From Macrocystis pyrifera (taxonomy: Eukaryota > Sar > Phaeophyceae > Laminariales > Laminariaceae), in contig JASSKH010000003.1 in the NCBI GenBank assembly GCA_031763025.1, positions 1 to 64,000 on the forward strand: a stretch of DNA of 64,000 bases, in the 5' to 3' direction. The position numbers and the translations under genes are program-made. Of the stretch, positions 47,344 to 57,967 are shown piece by piece (position 1 is the stretch's first letter; the number at the start of each line of letters is the position of its first letter). Under the pieces are notes generated by a model that was not told the origin of the DNA, ran no database searches, and saw only the letters and a list, made by a program, of their open reading frames with translations.

Positions 47344-48060
47344 CCTCGTGGGAATGGCAGTGATGTATTTTCAGTCGTGGGAGACAACCACGAGCTTCCA
47401 CGAGGTCTGCGCCTATCCTACCTATCTGGCATGCGTTTTGTTTTTATTAGAGATGTGGGTCTGTGCCTTGTGGGGATATAGTTATGGCCTTGAATCGAGC
47501 CTCCACAAGGTCTGTGCCTGTCCGACCTGAACCTGTTGTTGGGATGGGTATGTGCCTTGTGGGGACATGGCTATGGTCTTGAACCGAGCCTCCACAAGGT
47601 CGTTGGGATGGGTCTGTGCCTTGTGGGGACATAGTTATGGTCTTGAACCGAGCCTCCACAAGGTCTGTGCCTGTCCTACCTGTACCTGTTGTTGAGATGG
47701 GTCTGTGCCTTTATGGAGACATGGCTATGGTCTTGAACCGAACCTCCACAGGGTCTGTGCCTGTCGTACCTGTACCTGTTGTTGAGATGGGTCTGTGCAT
47801 TGTGGGGACATGGCTATGGTCTTGAACCGAGCCTCCACAGCGTCTGTGCCTGTCATACCTGTACCTGTTGTTGAGATGGGTCTGTGCCTTGTGGGGACAT
47901 GGCTATGGTCTTGAACCGAGCCTCCACAGGGTCTGTGCCTGTCCTACCTGTGCCTGTTTATTATTGTATAGAAGATATAGGTATGTGCCCCTTGGGAGTG
48001 GTGCTGTGTCTTTACCCGTCGTGGGAGACAGAAACGAACTTCCACGAGGTCTGCGCCTGT
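47344..48060 (+). repeat. Minisatellite, ~91 bp units with internal hairpins
   Basis: Units GAGATGGGTCTGTGCCTTGT...GGTCTTGAACCGAGCCTCC start near 47,451, 47,543 (short), 47,606, 47,695, 47,787 and 47,877, with diverged units on both sides. Each carries CCTTGTGG ... CCACAAGG about 30 nt apart. Frames through it are not maintained, since 91 is not a multiple of three. Confidence 0.88.
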
Positions 48061-48514
48061 CCTGCCTACACGGTCTGTTAGTATGCTCTCTACAATTTTA
48101 CTTCGTTTATCTTGTGGGTGCATGCATAATGTATGGGTTTGTCTCAGCCTGGGAGGACCGTTGTTGCTGTCTCCATCCGGCAGAGAGATAGCAACAAAAT
48201 CTCTGGAATACTGAAATGTTCGGCTGCTATGCCCCGCCGCTGTGTGGGCAGCAAAATATGAACACACTCTCGAATACCGCGTATATTAATGTGCTTGCCA
48301 GCGGCTAATTGCCGACGTCCCGGGTTCCACTGTACGCATTCTTTATCTTATCTTGGCATTCACTTGCCATTTGCCTGTCTGCGTATCCGCTGCTGTCGCG
48401 ACGCGTGGATCTGCGTCGCTGCGAACGCGGCACCTCTTGTTTCATGTTATGGGTTGGTTGTTTTCGTCTGTCTGTCTGTTTGACTGTTCATTTCTCGGAT
48501 AGAGAGTGGATGTC

Positions 48515-48800
48515 CAGAGTGGTTGGGTTTGCGCCTATTGGTACCGCTGCCTCCCATGCTAAAGGGAGACGGCAACCAGGCCCTTTTAGGTCTGCGCCTT
48601 AGCCACGGGGCTTTTACCTGTTTTGTTTTGCTTTGGTTCGTTTGTTTCGTTTTCTTTTGTTTGTATGCTCGCTTGTTTCCTCCTTGAGGCGGGGTGAATG
48701 CCCAAAATGGTCGGGCCTGTACTTGTTGGGACCGCTGACAGAAAAACAGGCCCCTCTAGGTCTGAGCCTTGCCACGGGGCTTGTTGCCTTTTTGTCGTTT
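48515..48800 (+). repeat. Two-copy repeat followed by GTTT-rich tract
   Basis: GGTACCGCTG / GGACCGCTGA, CAGGCCC(T/C)T(T/C)TAGGTCTG and GCCACGGGGCTT recur at ~48,540-48,612 and 48,728-48,784. TTTGT/GTTTG-rich DNA fills 48,615-48,910. Interior of the second LTR element. Confidence 0.7.
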
Positions 48801-48910
48801 AGTTTTATGTCGTTCGTCCGTTTGTTTGTTTGCTCCTCTGTTTGTTCTTGTTTGTTCTGTTCACTTTTGTTGTTTGTTTGGTCGTTGGTTTGCTTGTGTA
48901 TTTGGTTGAC

Positions 48911-50034
48911 GCAAACCGGCTTGCCCGTGCATCCGACCGCACTGGCTGTGACCTTTACTGGCGCCCGTACTCTGTCGCGTGTGTCCGGCGGTTCACTGCC
49001 GTCCCGTGTCCGCTGTGCGTGCGTGTCCATCGTGGTTATTGTTGTTCCTTATCACTATGTTCTTTTCTCTTTATTTTTTGGCGGGTGAAGGACACATCAA
49101 GGAAAATATTGCCCTGATATGTGTCTTATAGCCTGGACCTGACTGTTAGGCTCGCCAGTTGCGTGGACCTGACTGTCAGGCTCTCCAGTACTCTTTGTTC
49201 CTCGCCTTCGCTTCCTTTTTCGCTTCCACTCTCGTTGACGGGGGGGAGGGCGACGCGTTCATCTGAAGCCTGCAACGGCATGAAGTCACCGAGATCAACC
49301 AAGTGGCTCAGATTCCAGAATCACCTATCAGATATCACCCCCATTTCCACCAATACCCAACATTGCCCGTTCGCAGTGTTATCTGCCTCCCCATTTGGGG
49401 CTACATCTTGTAACCGTGGCAGCCACGTTTTGCAATGCAGTGTTGCCTCGCCCCGCCGGAACTGCCCAATGCAAGGTAATCATATTGTTCCCCTGTAGCG
49501 CGCGATGTTTTTTTAATACTATTTTCAACACGGTACCTGCATCCTTCCAGATGTACCGACCCGTATTTAGTGTTTTGGTGTTGTTGCAATCTTCTCGCGC
49601 TCATACGGGCTGAATGACTCCGGTTCAGGGATGGGCTTTCAGGGTCGAGAAATTAGTAGTTGGTCGAGACATCATCATGGTTGGTATCCAGTTCACATAT
49701 GTAGGTATTTTACAACCGATACCACGTGTTCGTGCTCTCCCTTGCGTAGGTAGTGCACAAAGGGGGTGGCGAGTATGGCTAGATTAGCGAGTTCAAGAAT
49801 ATGTAGCCGGGACAGCCGAGCGGCGGTTATACTCTGATAGCTACAGCAACAAGCCTTTTCATGACATGAATCGCCTTACTCTTAATCGACTCGACCGCCC
49901 AGTAACTTATCATAAGAGTCATGATCACGCCGCACGCAACCGAACCATGCTCGCAGAAACCACTCATGCTGAGACCACGCCCGCCCCCTGCGCCCTCGTT
50001 GCTTGGAGCCCTTGCTGACAGCATCCCTCAGACT
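48911..50034. other. Interior of the second LTR element, no recognised gene
   Basis: A duplicated phrase (GGACCTGACTGT) occurs at 49,135 and 49,164. Frames of 60-125 codons on + show no motif. Confidence 0.4.
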
Positions 50035-50039
50035 CACCT

Positions 50040-50192
50040 CGGCACCGTCTCCCTTTAGACATCTGGGGAAGGGGGCTTGACTGACAGACAGCTGGGCACC
50101 CTCACGTTTCACGACACACCGTCTCCCGTTGGGCATCTGGGGAAGGGGGCTTGACTGACAGACAGCTGGGCACCCTCGCGTTTCACGACAGG
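50040..50192. repeat. ~70 bp direct duplication
   Basis: CATCTGGGGAAGGGGGCTTG and TGACAGACAGCTGGGCACCC occur in two adjacent copies, ending at 50,107 and 50,183. Confidence 0.88.
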
Positions 50193-50199
50193 CTTGCCG

Positions 50200-51293
50200 T
50201 CATGCTTGGGGCTTGCCACGGTAGGGATGGCCACGCCAGCGATGGCGCTTCGGTGATCGACACGGGCGTGCGCGCCGTCCGTGTAGCCCCGACCACGTGA
50301 CTCGAGCGGTGCGGGCACCTCGGGCGGCGGCCCCGGCCCCTCTTTTCCGCACGGCGTCGGCGCGTTCGCCGTCGACGGGGGTGGAGGGGCAGCGTCCAAG
50401 AGGAGGCGGCGGTGCAGAGAAGCAGGCGTCGTCAGCGGTGTCGCCAACGGGTCGTGGGATGATCACGGCAGTACCTTGGGGTAGCTCAGTTGGGCCCCCC
50501 AGTTCGCGCAGGCGTGGGGAGCGGACCTGGGGCTCGGAGGGCACTCGACTACAGCAGCACCAATGTACACGCTACTGGACAGCAGCGTTACCGGGGTCGC
50601 GAGATGGGGGTACCGCGGCGGGTACCTCGACGGGGAGGCGTCACTGGGTCTCGGAGGGGGAGCCACTGGACAAGCTTCACTCCGCTGCAGGTGGACACGT
50701 TTCACGCGTGGTGGAACTTGTACGATCCGAGCAGCGAGCAGAGCCACCCCGCAGTCCGAGACGAGGGGGCGAGAAGACGCCCCGCGCTGAGTGGAAAGGG
50801 GGCGCTGAGAAAGTTCGCGATCGGCACGAAAGTCAGCCGGTCGAGGGCGGAAAGGGGCGCGCGGGGCGGCCCGGGCAGGTCTACGACCTTACTCGCCGTA
50901 TTGGCGCGTCCGCTTCGCCGACAACGCTTGGGACGAGCTGGCGGCATCAGAAATGAGGGGATTCGGAGTGGGAAGGCGAGGGTGGGGCCGCGGGCGTGCC
51001 GTTCCGAAGATCGAGCAACTCGTCTGGGGTCCATCTTTGAGTACAGCCGCGCGCAACACCGGCTCACCTGTCTTGGTGGTGTTGGCTTCGGAGCTTCGGG
51101 GGGGTTGATGGACGAGGAGCGTCTTACACTATTGCTCCGGCGGGGCGATTCTGGAAGCGCTTGTTCTAAGCGGGGGAGGATGAGCGGGATGCCGCTGGGG
51201 GGCGTTGTTCTAGGCCAGCGGCACTTTGGAAAGACTAACCCACTTAGCTCGGCAACAGCACTACGAACTTGCAGGAGTTCATTTTTTCGGTAG
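50200..51293. other. GC-rich segment with long overlapping frames on both strands
   Basis: Frames of 219 and 267 codons on + (50,297-50,956; 50,490-51,293) and of 112-121 codons on - overlap. Phrases such as TPLQVDTFHAWWNLYDPSSE look protein-like, but no family motif is seen and the strand cannot be decided. High GC by itself lengthens random frames. It lies inside the second LTR element. Confidence 0.35.
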
Positions 51294-51334
51294 GTGCCAG
51301 ATGATTGCTATGTTGAAGTCATGCAAAAATGACT

Positions 51335-51457
51335 CTGTCATCTCGCATTTCCGTCGCGATCTGTATATCTATGGCGGGAGTAGGGGGCAATAGGAGACTA
51401 TTGTCCGAAGGAATGGGGTTCCTTGCAATCTCTGACATTCTGTTTTTGCCTAGATTT
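51335..51457 (+). repeat. Copia-related 3' internal segment
   Basis: Matches 33,452-33,562 of the copia element (CGTCGCGATCTGT, TATCTATGGCG, GGGTTCCTTGC, ATCTCTG) at the same distance from the right LTR. Confidence 0.8.
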
Positions 51458-51778
51458 CACCTAGGAGGCGCGACGATTGTGATCTTTCTTATCGATTGGC
51501 ACAATAGTGTCAGGTGGTACAGGTATTGTATGTCGGGGGAACTGTAGGGAGTTTAGGAGTCAAGCGAGCATTCAGGAACATAGTTGGAGGGGACGCAACA
51601 GTGTACGCCGCGTTAAGAGAACAAGGCGATGCATGTAGTGTGCGTATTGAGGGAAGGCCTTCCCTATCGGAAAAAAACAAAATAGTCGGGTTTTCTTCCC
51701 TCAGTTTGGTGGACATAGAATACCTCGGGTCCACCGTCTAAGATATCGTGTGGCTTGCCTTATGCGGCTAAACCAGCT

Positions 51779-51786
51779 GGGGAGGA
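51779..51786 (+). other. Polypurine tract of the second LTR element
   Basis: GGGGAGGA directly before TGTTAC of the right LTR. Confidence 0.65.
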
Positions 51787-52264
51787 TGTTACCGTAGTAA
51801 TCCAAGGATCCGAAGGGTTTCCAGAAGTGGACACGGCATGCAGGCAAAAGGAGAAAATGCGAATTGAACCCGGGGACTGGGGGGAAGTGAGCAGACGGTC
51901 ACAACTCTTTTCCACCCCTTCAGCTTCTTATATTATAGCTCATCCTGCTGCCGGCAGTGCCCCCCTACACCAGAGGAGTACCGACTGAGACAACCAGGAG
52001 ATAATTCAGGCGCATGTTCCGCAAGCGGGGTGGAACGACGGGAATGCAGGTGGCAGTCTTTGCATCGAACTGAAAGAGCTTGAGTGAGTGCATGTGTGAC
52101 GGACGGCCTAACGGCCCTGTTTGTTCTGAGAACGAATTAATACTTGATGTTTTCGAGGTGGGTATATCTGAGCAGCTTTTCGGGGAATATAAGCTATTTC
52201 GGCCGGAGGGCCCGACGAGATTACACTATCATGCATGACACGCGCACCGCTCGACTCTATGACA
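51787..52264 (+). repeat. Right LTR of the second element
   Basis: 478 bp; includes a ~100 bp segment at about 52,098-52,198 that is absent from the left LTR. Confidence 0.78.
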
Positions 52265-52629
52265 CCCCTGCTCACTTCGCCTTGGCTGCTGCGATTACAG
52301 CAGTAGTAGCACTTGTAGCCCCATCACAACCAACCGCCTACTGGTGGAGGAAGAGGTGCGCCCGGTTGCCCCAACGCTTTGGCGAGTGGTCGTCCGCCTC
52401 GCGTACCTTCTACGCCATCATCGCCCTCCCCACCGTCACGCGGCGTGAGGTTGCTAGGTCGCTTGTCTTCATTTTTTCTAAAGATAGATGATGCATGCTC
52501 CACCTCCTTGCCTGCTGAGATTGCCGAAGCTACTCTGTATTTCCTCGCTGGCAAAATCACGAACCAAACGACGACTGGTTCGAGGAGATGGCGCGCCTCG
52601 TCGACCTAAGCTATGGTGGCGAGTCAGTG
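52265..52629. other. Right flank of the second LTR element, unassigned frames
   Basis: A plus-strand frame reads TPAHFALAAAITAVVALVAP with a hydrophobic stretch but has no family match. Confidence 0.35.
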
Positions 52630-52750
52630 TCAGTCCCGGGCTGCTTGTGTGACGATACACGCATCCTTTACTACCTGTGCTCTGTGCCATGACCATTACC
52701 CTGAGCAGCTTCTTTGCTCACAGGGTAAAACCCTGTTTTGCAGCCCGTAA
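52630..52750 (-). repeat. Inverted repeat arm, right (partner 45,169-45,288)
   Basis: Ends TTTGCAGCCCGTAA on +. Both arms encode, on their own reading strands, MAQSTGSKGC(L/V)YRHTSSPGL, so the shared sequence may include the start of an element gene. Confidence 0.85.
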
Positions 52751-53474
52751 GACCTATGCCAGTGGCAACTCGAAGTATCAATAAAAAGTTTGAATTCCAA
52801 AGATTCCCGCCAAAACAAATTAGAACACGCTTCCTATGGGCACGTTCAGAAAAAAAAAAAGTTCCCAACTTTTGGAAAAGCCCGAAAAAAGCAAATCTGG
52901 GGCCGATGTTGGGCCAAGATCGGCCTGAGAAAAACTCAGGCCGATCTTTGGTTCGAAGCGGCGAGATTCCGAGTCCTCGACAGACATCGATCGACAAAAC
53001 CAACGATTGCGTCATGAATTCTGAACGGAGTGCGCTCGTTAGGGGCTCCGACCCACCCTTGGGTCACCGTCTTCACACAATGGCCAGTGACGTGCGGCGG
53101 GCGCTGGCCAGGCGTACGATAAAAAAACAAATAGCCGCTGGTGTGTACAAAACAGGAGACAAAATTTCTCGATCCGTCTCGAATGGCAGAAAACAGGCTT
53201 TTTTCAGGTTTGGGAGGATACCGCAGGACGCCGCCGGCAAGCTTTCGCCCCCCTAGAGCATGTATCCACTTTCTATCTTCGAGGCCGTCATCTATACTCG
53301 TTGGCCTTGCCCGACACCAAGCGGGTTGGCCGTGGGCTGAGTCTTTATCAAGATCGAGCATCTATCTATCGTCGCACTAGCTGATTTTTTTCAGCGTGTT
53401 GACAATTTGCAACGAGAGCAAACAAATTGCGTCGCCTGCAGCCGTTAGAAGAAAAAGAAGAAAACATAAAACAT
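52751..53474. other. Unassigned, contains a strong hairpin
   Basis: A 172-codon plus-strand frame (52,738-53,256) is overlapped by a 141-codon minus-strand frame; no motif in either. Confidence 0.4.
52916..52948. other. Perfect hairpin, 14 bp stem and A5 loop
   Basis: AAGATCGGCCTGAG, loop AAAAA, CTCAGGCCGATCTT. One unpaired T then CC/GG would extend it. Role unknown. Confidence 0.85.
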
Positions 53475-53550
53475 TAGAGTGTCTGCGCAAAATAAAATAT
53501 ATTACGACTTTTGATTATCTATTCCCCCGTAACCGACGACTCATCAAATA
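53475..53550 (+). repeat. Left-end fragment of the TAGAGTGTCTGCGCA element
   Basis: Matches the first ~80 bp of the element at 60,073 (through ATCTATTCCCCCGT and CGACGACT) and stops exactly where the foldback element begins. Confidence 0.8.
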
Positions 53551-53985
53551 GGGTAATGCTATTTGCGACACCGGTGTCGTAATTTCTTATTTGCGACACC
53601 GCGTCACGTTCGCGGCACATATCTCAGACTGGCTCCGCACCGCCAGGGATGTGTCGACATGGTGCAGGGTCATCATTGAAGCTATCGCATGGCCGAAACG
53701 GTCCAAGACTCGAGGAGATATCTGGCCTCTTGGAGCACCCGCAAAACGTTCAGATCGGTGTCGCAAATAAGCCTTAATTTGCGACACGCGTGTCGCAAAT
53801 ATCGTATTTGCGACACCGCGACGTGGTTGCCGCACACGCTCCGGATCAGCGACGTACTACCAGTAGAGTCTCAGTATGATGTAGGGCTACCATTGAAGCC
53901 ATCCTGTAGCCTAAACGGGCCAGTACTCGAGGAGATATAGGGTATCCTAGTACACCTAGGCTGATGTCGCAAATAAGCCTTTTGC

Positions 53986-55384
53986 ATGTATCCAGAACGA
54001 GCCCATGACAGTAGTAGGTACTGCTGTGTATTGTATCCTGGTCATCCTGGTGCACTGTCAGAGTAGTCAGACTGGTGTCGTAAAGCCGCAGTTGACGACA
54101 TCGCACGACGTGCGTCGCGCGCGCCCCGTTTAGAGCTCGGACTATACCACCGTACAGTATGTTTCCACGAGTACATGGATCGTTAGCCACGTCATCGTGA
54201 ATCGATGGATTTGAAATTAACTTGGCTATATTGCCGCGCCGTGTTCTAATAAGTCGTACGCACTATAATAGAGAGCGCTGGTATCGTTCAAAGCGCCGGG
54301 TGCTCTGTTTACGCGTCTATTAACATGGGCACAAATGAAGGGCACAGAAGTTTGTGCATGCTGCGCTCTGTATACGGTTTTTGTACTTGTCTGTGGATGC
54401 TATCGAAATAGGTGGGTGTATGTCATCTACTGCAGTATCATAGTATCGCAGTAAAATCGGAGTTCGTTCCGTGCAACCATCACTACCCACCAATGTGGTT
54501 GTTTAATTGCCCTTGAACAGCCGTGTAAAAGCGCCTATCCCTCAGGCGTTTACCAACGCCTATCGTTCTGCCGCACAGAACTGAACAACTTTCGAAACGC
54601 TGAGCACAGTTTTTGTCGGATTAGTTAAGGTATCGAACACACCCCATAGATGCACAGAGGGTGGCCACACTGCAGCTTGCCTAGCTATGCGCCATGTTCG
54701 TTGTACGCGTTCGTTCCGACACATTATCCTACTTGTTGCACCAACAGCAGTTTACAGTATCCGCACTGCTGTAGTATTGACACATACTAGTAATAATAAT
54801 AGTCTAACTTAGAGCACATGCGTAGCACGTAGTTCGTAAACGGATTCCCGATGTTTATCTCTAACGGTTGTGAAACATACAATAGAAACCCACAGCAGAC
54901 TGCATGAGTTCAATGTAAGCGGCAGAGGCTTGTATATGGTGCCGAAGAAATCGATATGTCATGTGTAACGCGTGTAGGAGGTCGTGGAGTTTGTAGGCTG
55001 CTTCGAAGGTGTCCTTCGATGCCCTGCAGTATTGTGTGTAGAGTTCCCACCGTGCTGTTGTATGCTGTACACAGCGGTGCGCGGGTTGGATGTTTTTCCA
55101 TGAGTTCAGGCAGAATGCTTGCGGAGAGAAGCCCAACCATTATGGAAGATTCACCAACATCCCGCAACTCCAGCAGATTGTGCGCACTGACCTGCCCCAC
55201 TCAAATCATGCGTAGTCTCCTCGTCCAGGTACGCAGTTAAGTCCCGATTATTTTGGATGCCCTGGTCGGCGAGGCAGTGTGATGGGTTATGTGTAGTTTT
55301 CTCACTCCTAGCCTATCGTGTTTGTGTGCTTACTATGTTGTATGTAGCACAGCAGCAGTAGTAGAAGAGCCACGTTGAATATTC
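53986..55384. other. Interior of the foldback element
   Basis: Minus-strand frames at 54,861-55,136 (KDTFEAAYKLHDLLHALHMT) and 54,910-55,200 overlap in different frames; the first looks protein-like but I recognise no transposase motif. 54,200-54,860 holds nothing I can name. Confidence 0.4.
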
Positions 55385-55620
55385 TGACCGTGTACTAGGA
55401 TAACCCATATCTCCGCGAGTACTGGCCCGTTTTGGCTACACGATAGCTTCAATGGTAGTCCTACACCATGCGAGACTCTAATGGTAGTGCGTTGCCGACC
55501 CGGAGCGTGTGCGACAACTACAACGCGGCGTCGCAAATACGATATTTGCGACACGCGTGTCGCAAATAAGGCTTATTTGCGACACCAGCCAGAAGATTCC
55601 GCGGGTTGTACCAGGATACC

Positions 55621-55938
55621 CGGTGGCTTGGTAGGTGGTCCGCGTGCCTGTCAAGATCAATTTCGTGGGTTCAAAGTCTCACCGAGTGCATGCTCATAGG
55701 GACTTTTTCTTGCATAAAAAACTGATAAGCGGAAAGCGCGAAAGCGTGAGTTGGCTACATTCGATGAAAATCGATGAGCAGTGGGAATGCTGAACCCTAT
55801 GCGCGACAAAAAATAAAGGCACGTACCGGGGGGGAGAAGGGACGACACCTGTGACCACGGCTTGTCCAGAAGATCGTCGAGGGTAAAACCTCCTACGAGT
55901 GGGCTGGAAAGTAAAAGTGATGAAGAAAAAAGAAAAAA
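55621..55938 (+). mobile_element. tRNA-derived SINE, copy A
   Basis: The head carries an A box, TGGCTTGGTAGG (55,624-55,635), and 45 nt on a B box, GTTCAAAGTC (one base longer than canonical), so it is an RNA polymerase III promoter. The body runs GTGCATGCTCATAGGGAC, TCGATGAGCAGTGGGAATGC, GACGACACCTG, CCAGAAGATCGTCGAGGG and CGAGTGGGCTGGAAAG, then an A-rich tail. It interrupts a foldback-element unit that is uninterrupted at 56,140-56,175. Confidence 0.85.
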
Positions 55939-56522
55939 TCTCCTCGAGTACTGGCCCGTTTTGGCTACACTATGGCTTCAATGGTAGCCTTACACCATGC
56001 TGACACTCTAATGGTAGTGCTTTGCCGATGCGGAGCGTGCAGCAAGCACGGCGCGGTGTTGCAAATACGGTATTTGCGACATGCGTGTCGCGAATAAGGC
56101 TTATTTTTATTTGCAACAGGAGCCAGAAGATTCTGCGGGATGTACCAGGATACCCCATATCTCCTCGAGTACTGGCCCGTTTTGGCTACAGGATGGCTTC
56201 AATGGTAGCCCTACACCATGCTGAGACTCTACTGGTAGTGATTTGCCGATCCGAAGCGTGTGCGGCAACCACGTCGCGGTGTCGCATATACGGCAATAAG
56301 GCTTATTTGCGACACCGATCTGAACGTTTTGCGGGTGCTCCACGAGGCCAGATATCTCCTCGAGTCCTGGCCCGTTCCGGCCATGCGATAGCTTCAATGA
56401 TGGCCCTGGACCATGCCAACACATCTCTGGCGGTGCGGAGCCAATCTGAGGTATGTGCCGCGAACGTGACGCGATGTCGCAAATAAGAAATTACGACACC
56501 GGTGTCGCAAATAGCATTACCC

Positions 56523-57967
56523 TTTATTAATAGTGTTTTTTTTTTTTTCCGAAGGTCTCAAATAATATAGCCCATGGCTCAGGTTTCCGCCAAGAACAGC
56601 TAATACAATATTCGTACGTGTGTTACCTGTGACTCCCTTTTCGCCTTGGGACGCCCCCGGGACTTTACGTTAACTACATCCCGAAGGGGAACCTTGTTGT
56701 ACATACATATGGGATATGATACAAACACACACATTCACTGCTCCCTATTGCTGTCTGTGGTTGGTTTTCGTCTGCTTTCACTTTCACTCCTGTGGATCTT
56801 GCGTACTACATGTTGGTCTTTGTTGTGTACAGCAGTAGTAGAGAGAGAGTCAAAGCGACAACAACTGTTCACAGATGATGCCTGCAGCAGCACAGCAGCA
56901 GCAGCAGAGGCAGGTGCAAACTCTTCCCACCCGCAGCTGCACACGGCGGTCTTACCACCACCACCACCGACCACTAGTTTTGTAAAACGAGTGCGATGTA
57001 TGGCGTAGAGGGAGCTACTGGTGGTGTGTACATATATTATATATTCGTAGGGATGCTGCTACTTCTGCTGCGTGTGTTATTGGGCCGGAGTGTTGTGTCA
57101 ATAAAAAACGAGAAAAAAAACAACTAACTGTTATTACAACAGACTTGGCTTCGTGCATGCTGCTGTCTGGTATTATGGCTGTGAAAAGCTACACAATGCG
57201 CGAGCGAGAGGCACCACAAGCTATTTACAGCAATACAGCAGCAGTAGTGTTATTTGTGTGTATGTGTGTTGTTGTTGTTAAACAGAGTATTTGTTCTCAC
57301 ATTACACTCATTGATTGCCACAATGAATGGCAGGACAGGTTCAAGTAACTCTGGAGTGGAAGAAAACCTCGCTCGGTAGAAAAAGAACAAGCAAAGAATA
57401 ATAATACGCATACATGATAACCCTACTGTCTACGGCGGTAACACATCTACCAGGTACCAGACAAAAATAAAAAGTGAGGTCCGCGCTCGTGCGTATCAGG
57501 TACATGCGGTACGCTGTTACATGTACAAGTCGCCACACGTAAACCGAGAAGACCGCAAACTACCCATCAGGAAAAAATAGACAGGATGAAAAACAACTCG
57601 ACGTCGAAAAATTCGAAAAACGAAGTCGAAAAAAACGAAAAAAATCAAGAAGGGAAGAGAGAGAAAAACCAAAAAAAAAAACGATTCATCAAGCAAGAAA
57701 GCAAGAAATGAAGCAAGGAAAACATACAACAAGGGAATGCGCAGATTTTCGCAGATTACAGGCTCGCAAGCTACGCCAGGGGTGTAGGACCAGCGTGATG
57801 AGAACCAAAAAAAAAAAAACTTATTGCGCTATTAAGAACTGTGATTGGCTGGGTTCTTTGCTGACTTGCTGCTGCGTGCAGCTGGTTGGTTTCTGACGAT
57901 TGATGCATTCACATTGCATCGTCTCCTCCTGTTGTGCAGGTAGGTACAGCAGCAGCAGTATTACTGC
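56523..57967. other. Low-complexity and unassigned DNA
   Basis: ATCCCGAAGGGGAACCTTGT at 56,678 is a solitary copy of the word ending the repeats at 44,818 and 61,796. CAG runs lie at 56,880-56,915. TACCAGGTA is at 57,448. No gene recognised. Confidence 0.45.

Larger units (their letters stand above)
45725..52264 (+). mobile_element. Second LTR retroelement fossil, copia-related 3' region, no recognisable gag-pol
   Basis: Two direct repeats (45,725-46,102 and 51,787-52,264) begin TGTTAC and end TATGACA. The left one is followed immediately by TGGTGTTCAATCC, a primer-binding site for tRNA-His; the right one is preceded by the purine tract GGGGAGGA. These are the four hallmarks of an LTR element. 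The 3' internal sequence at 51,335-51,457 resembles 33,452-33,562 of the copia element at the same distance (~330 bp) from the right LTR, so the two are relatives. The LTRs differ at about 4% of aligned positions plus one ~100 bp length difference. No target duplication is evident. The interior is largely minisatellite and unassigned frames, so it is non-autonomous or badly decayed. Confidence 0.75.
53551..56522. mobile_element. Foldback element with ~435 bp arms and GTGTCGCAAAT motif clusters
   Basis: Outer ends are GGGTAATGCTATTTGCGACA and its reverse complement. The left arm (53,551-53,985) has two ~210 bp units; the right side (55,385-56,522) has four, the outer two matching the left arm inverted. 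Units share CTCGAGTACTGGCCCGTTTT, GGCTTCAATGGTAGCC-like text and GTGTCGCAAATAAG. The motif GTGTCGCAAAT recurs many times in both orientations, including two perfect 24 bp palindromes (53,777-53,800 and 55,544-55,567; half-site ATTTGCGACACG). Long arms built of internal repeats are typical of foldback and some other DNA transposons. No clear target duplication and no recognised transposase. Confidence 0.8.

Noticed and set aside
49802-49860. A-box-like CAGCCGAGCGG suggestive of a tRNA-Ser or -Leu
   Set aside because: No B box follows within 100 nt.
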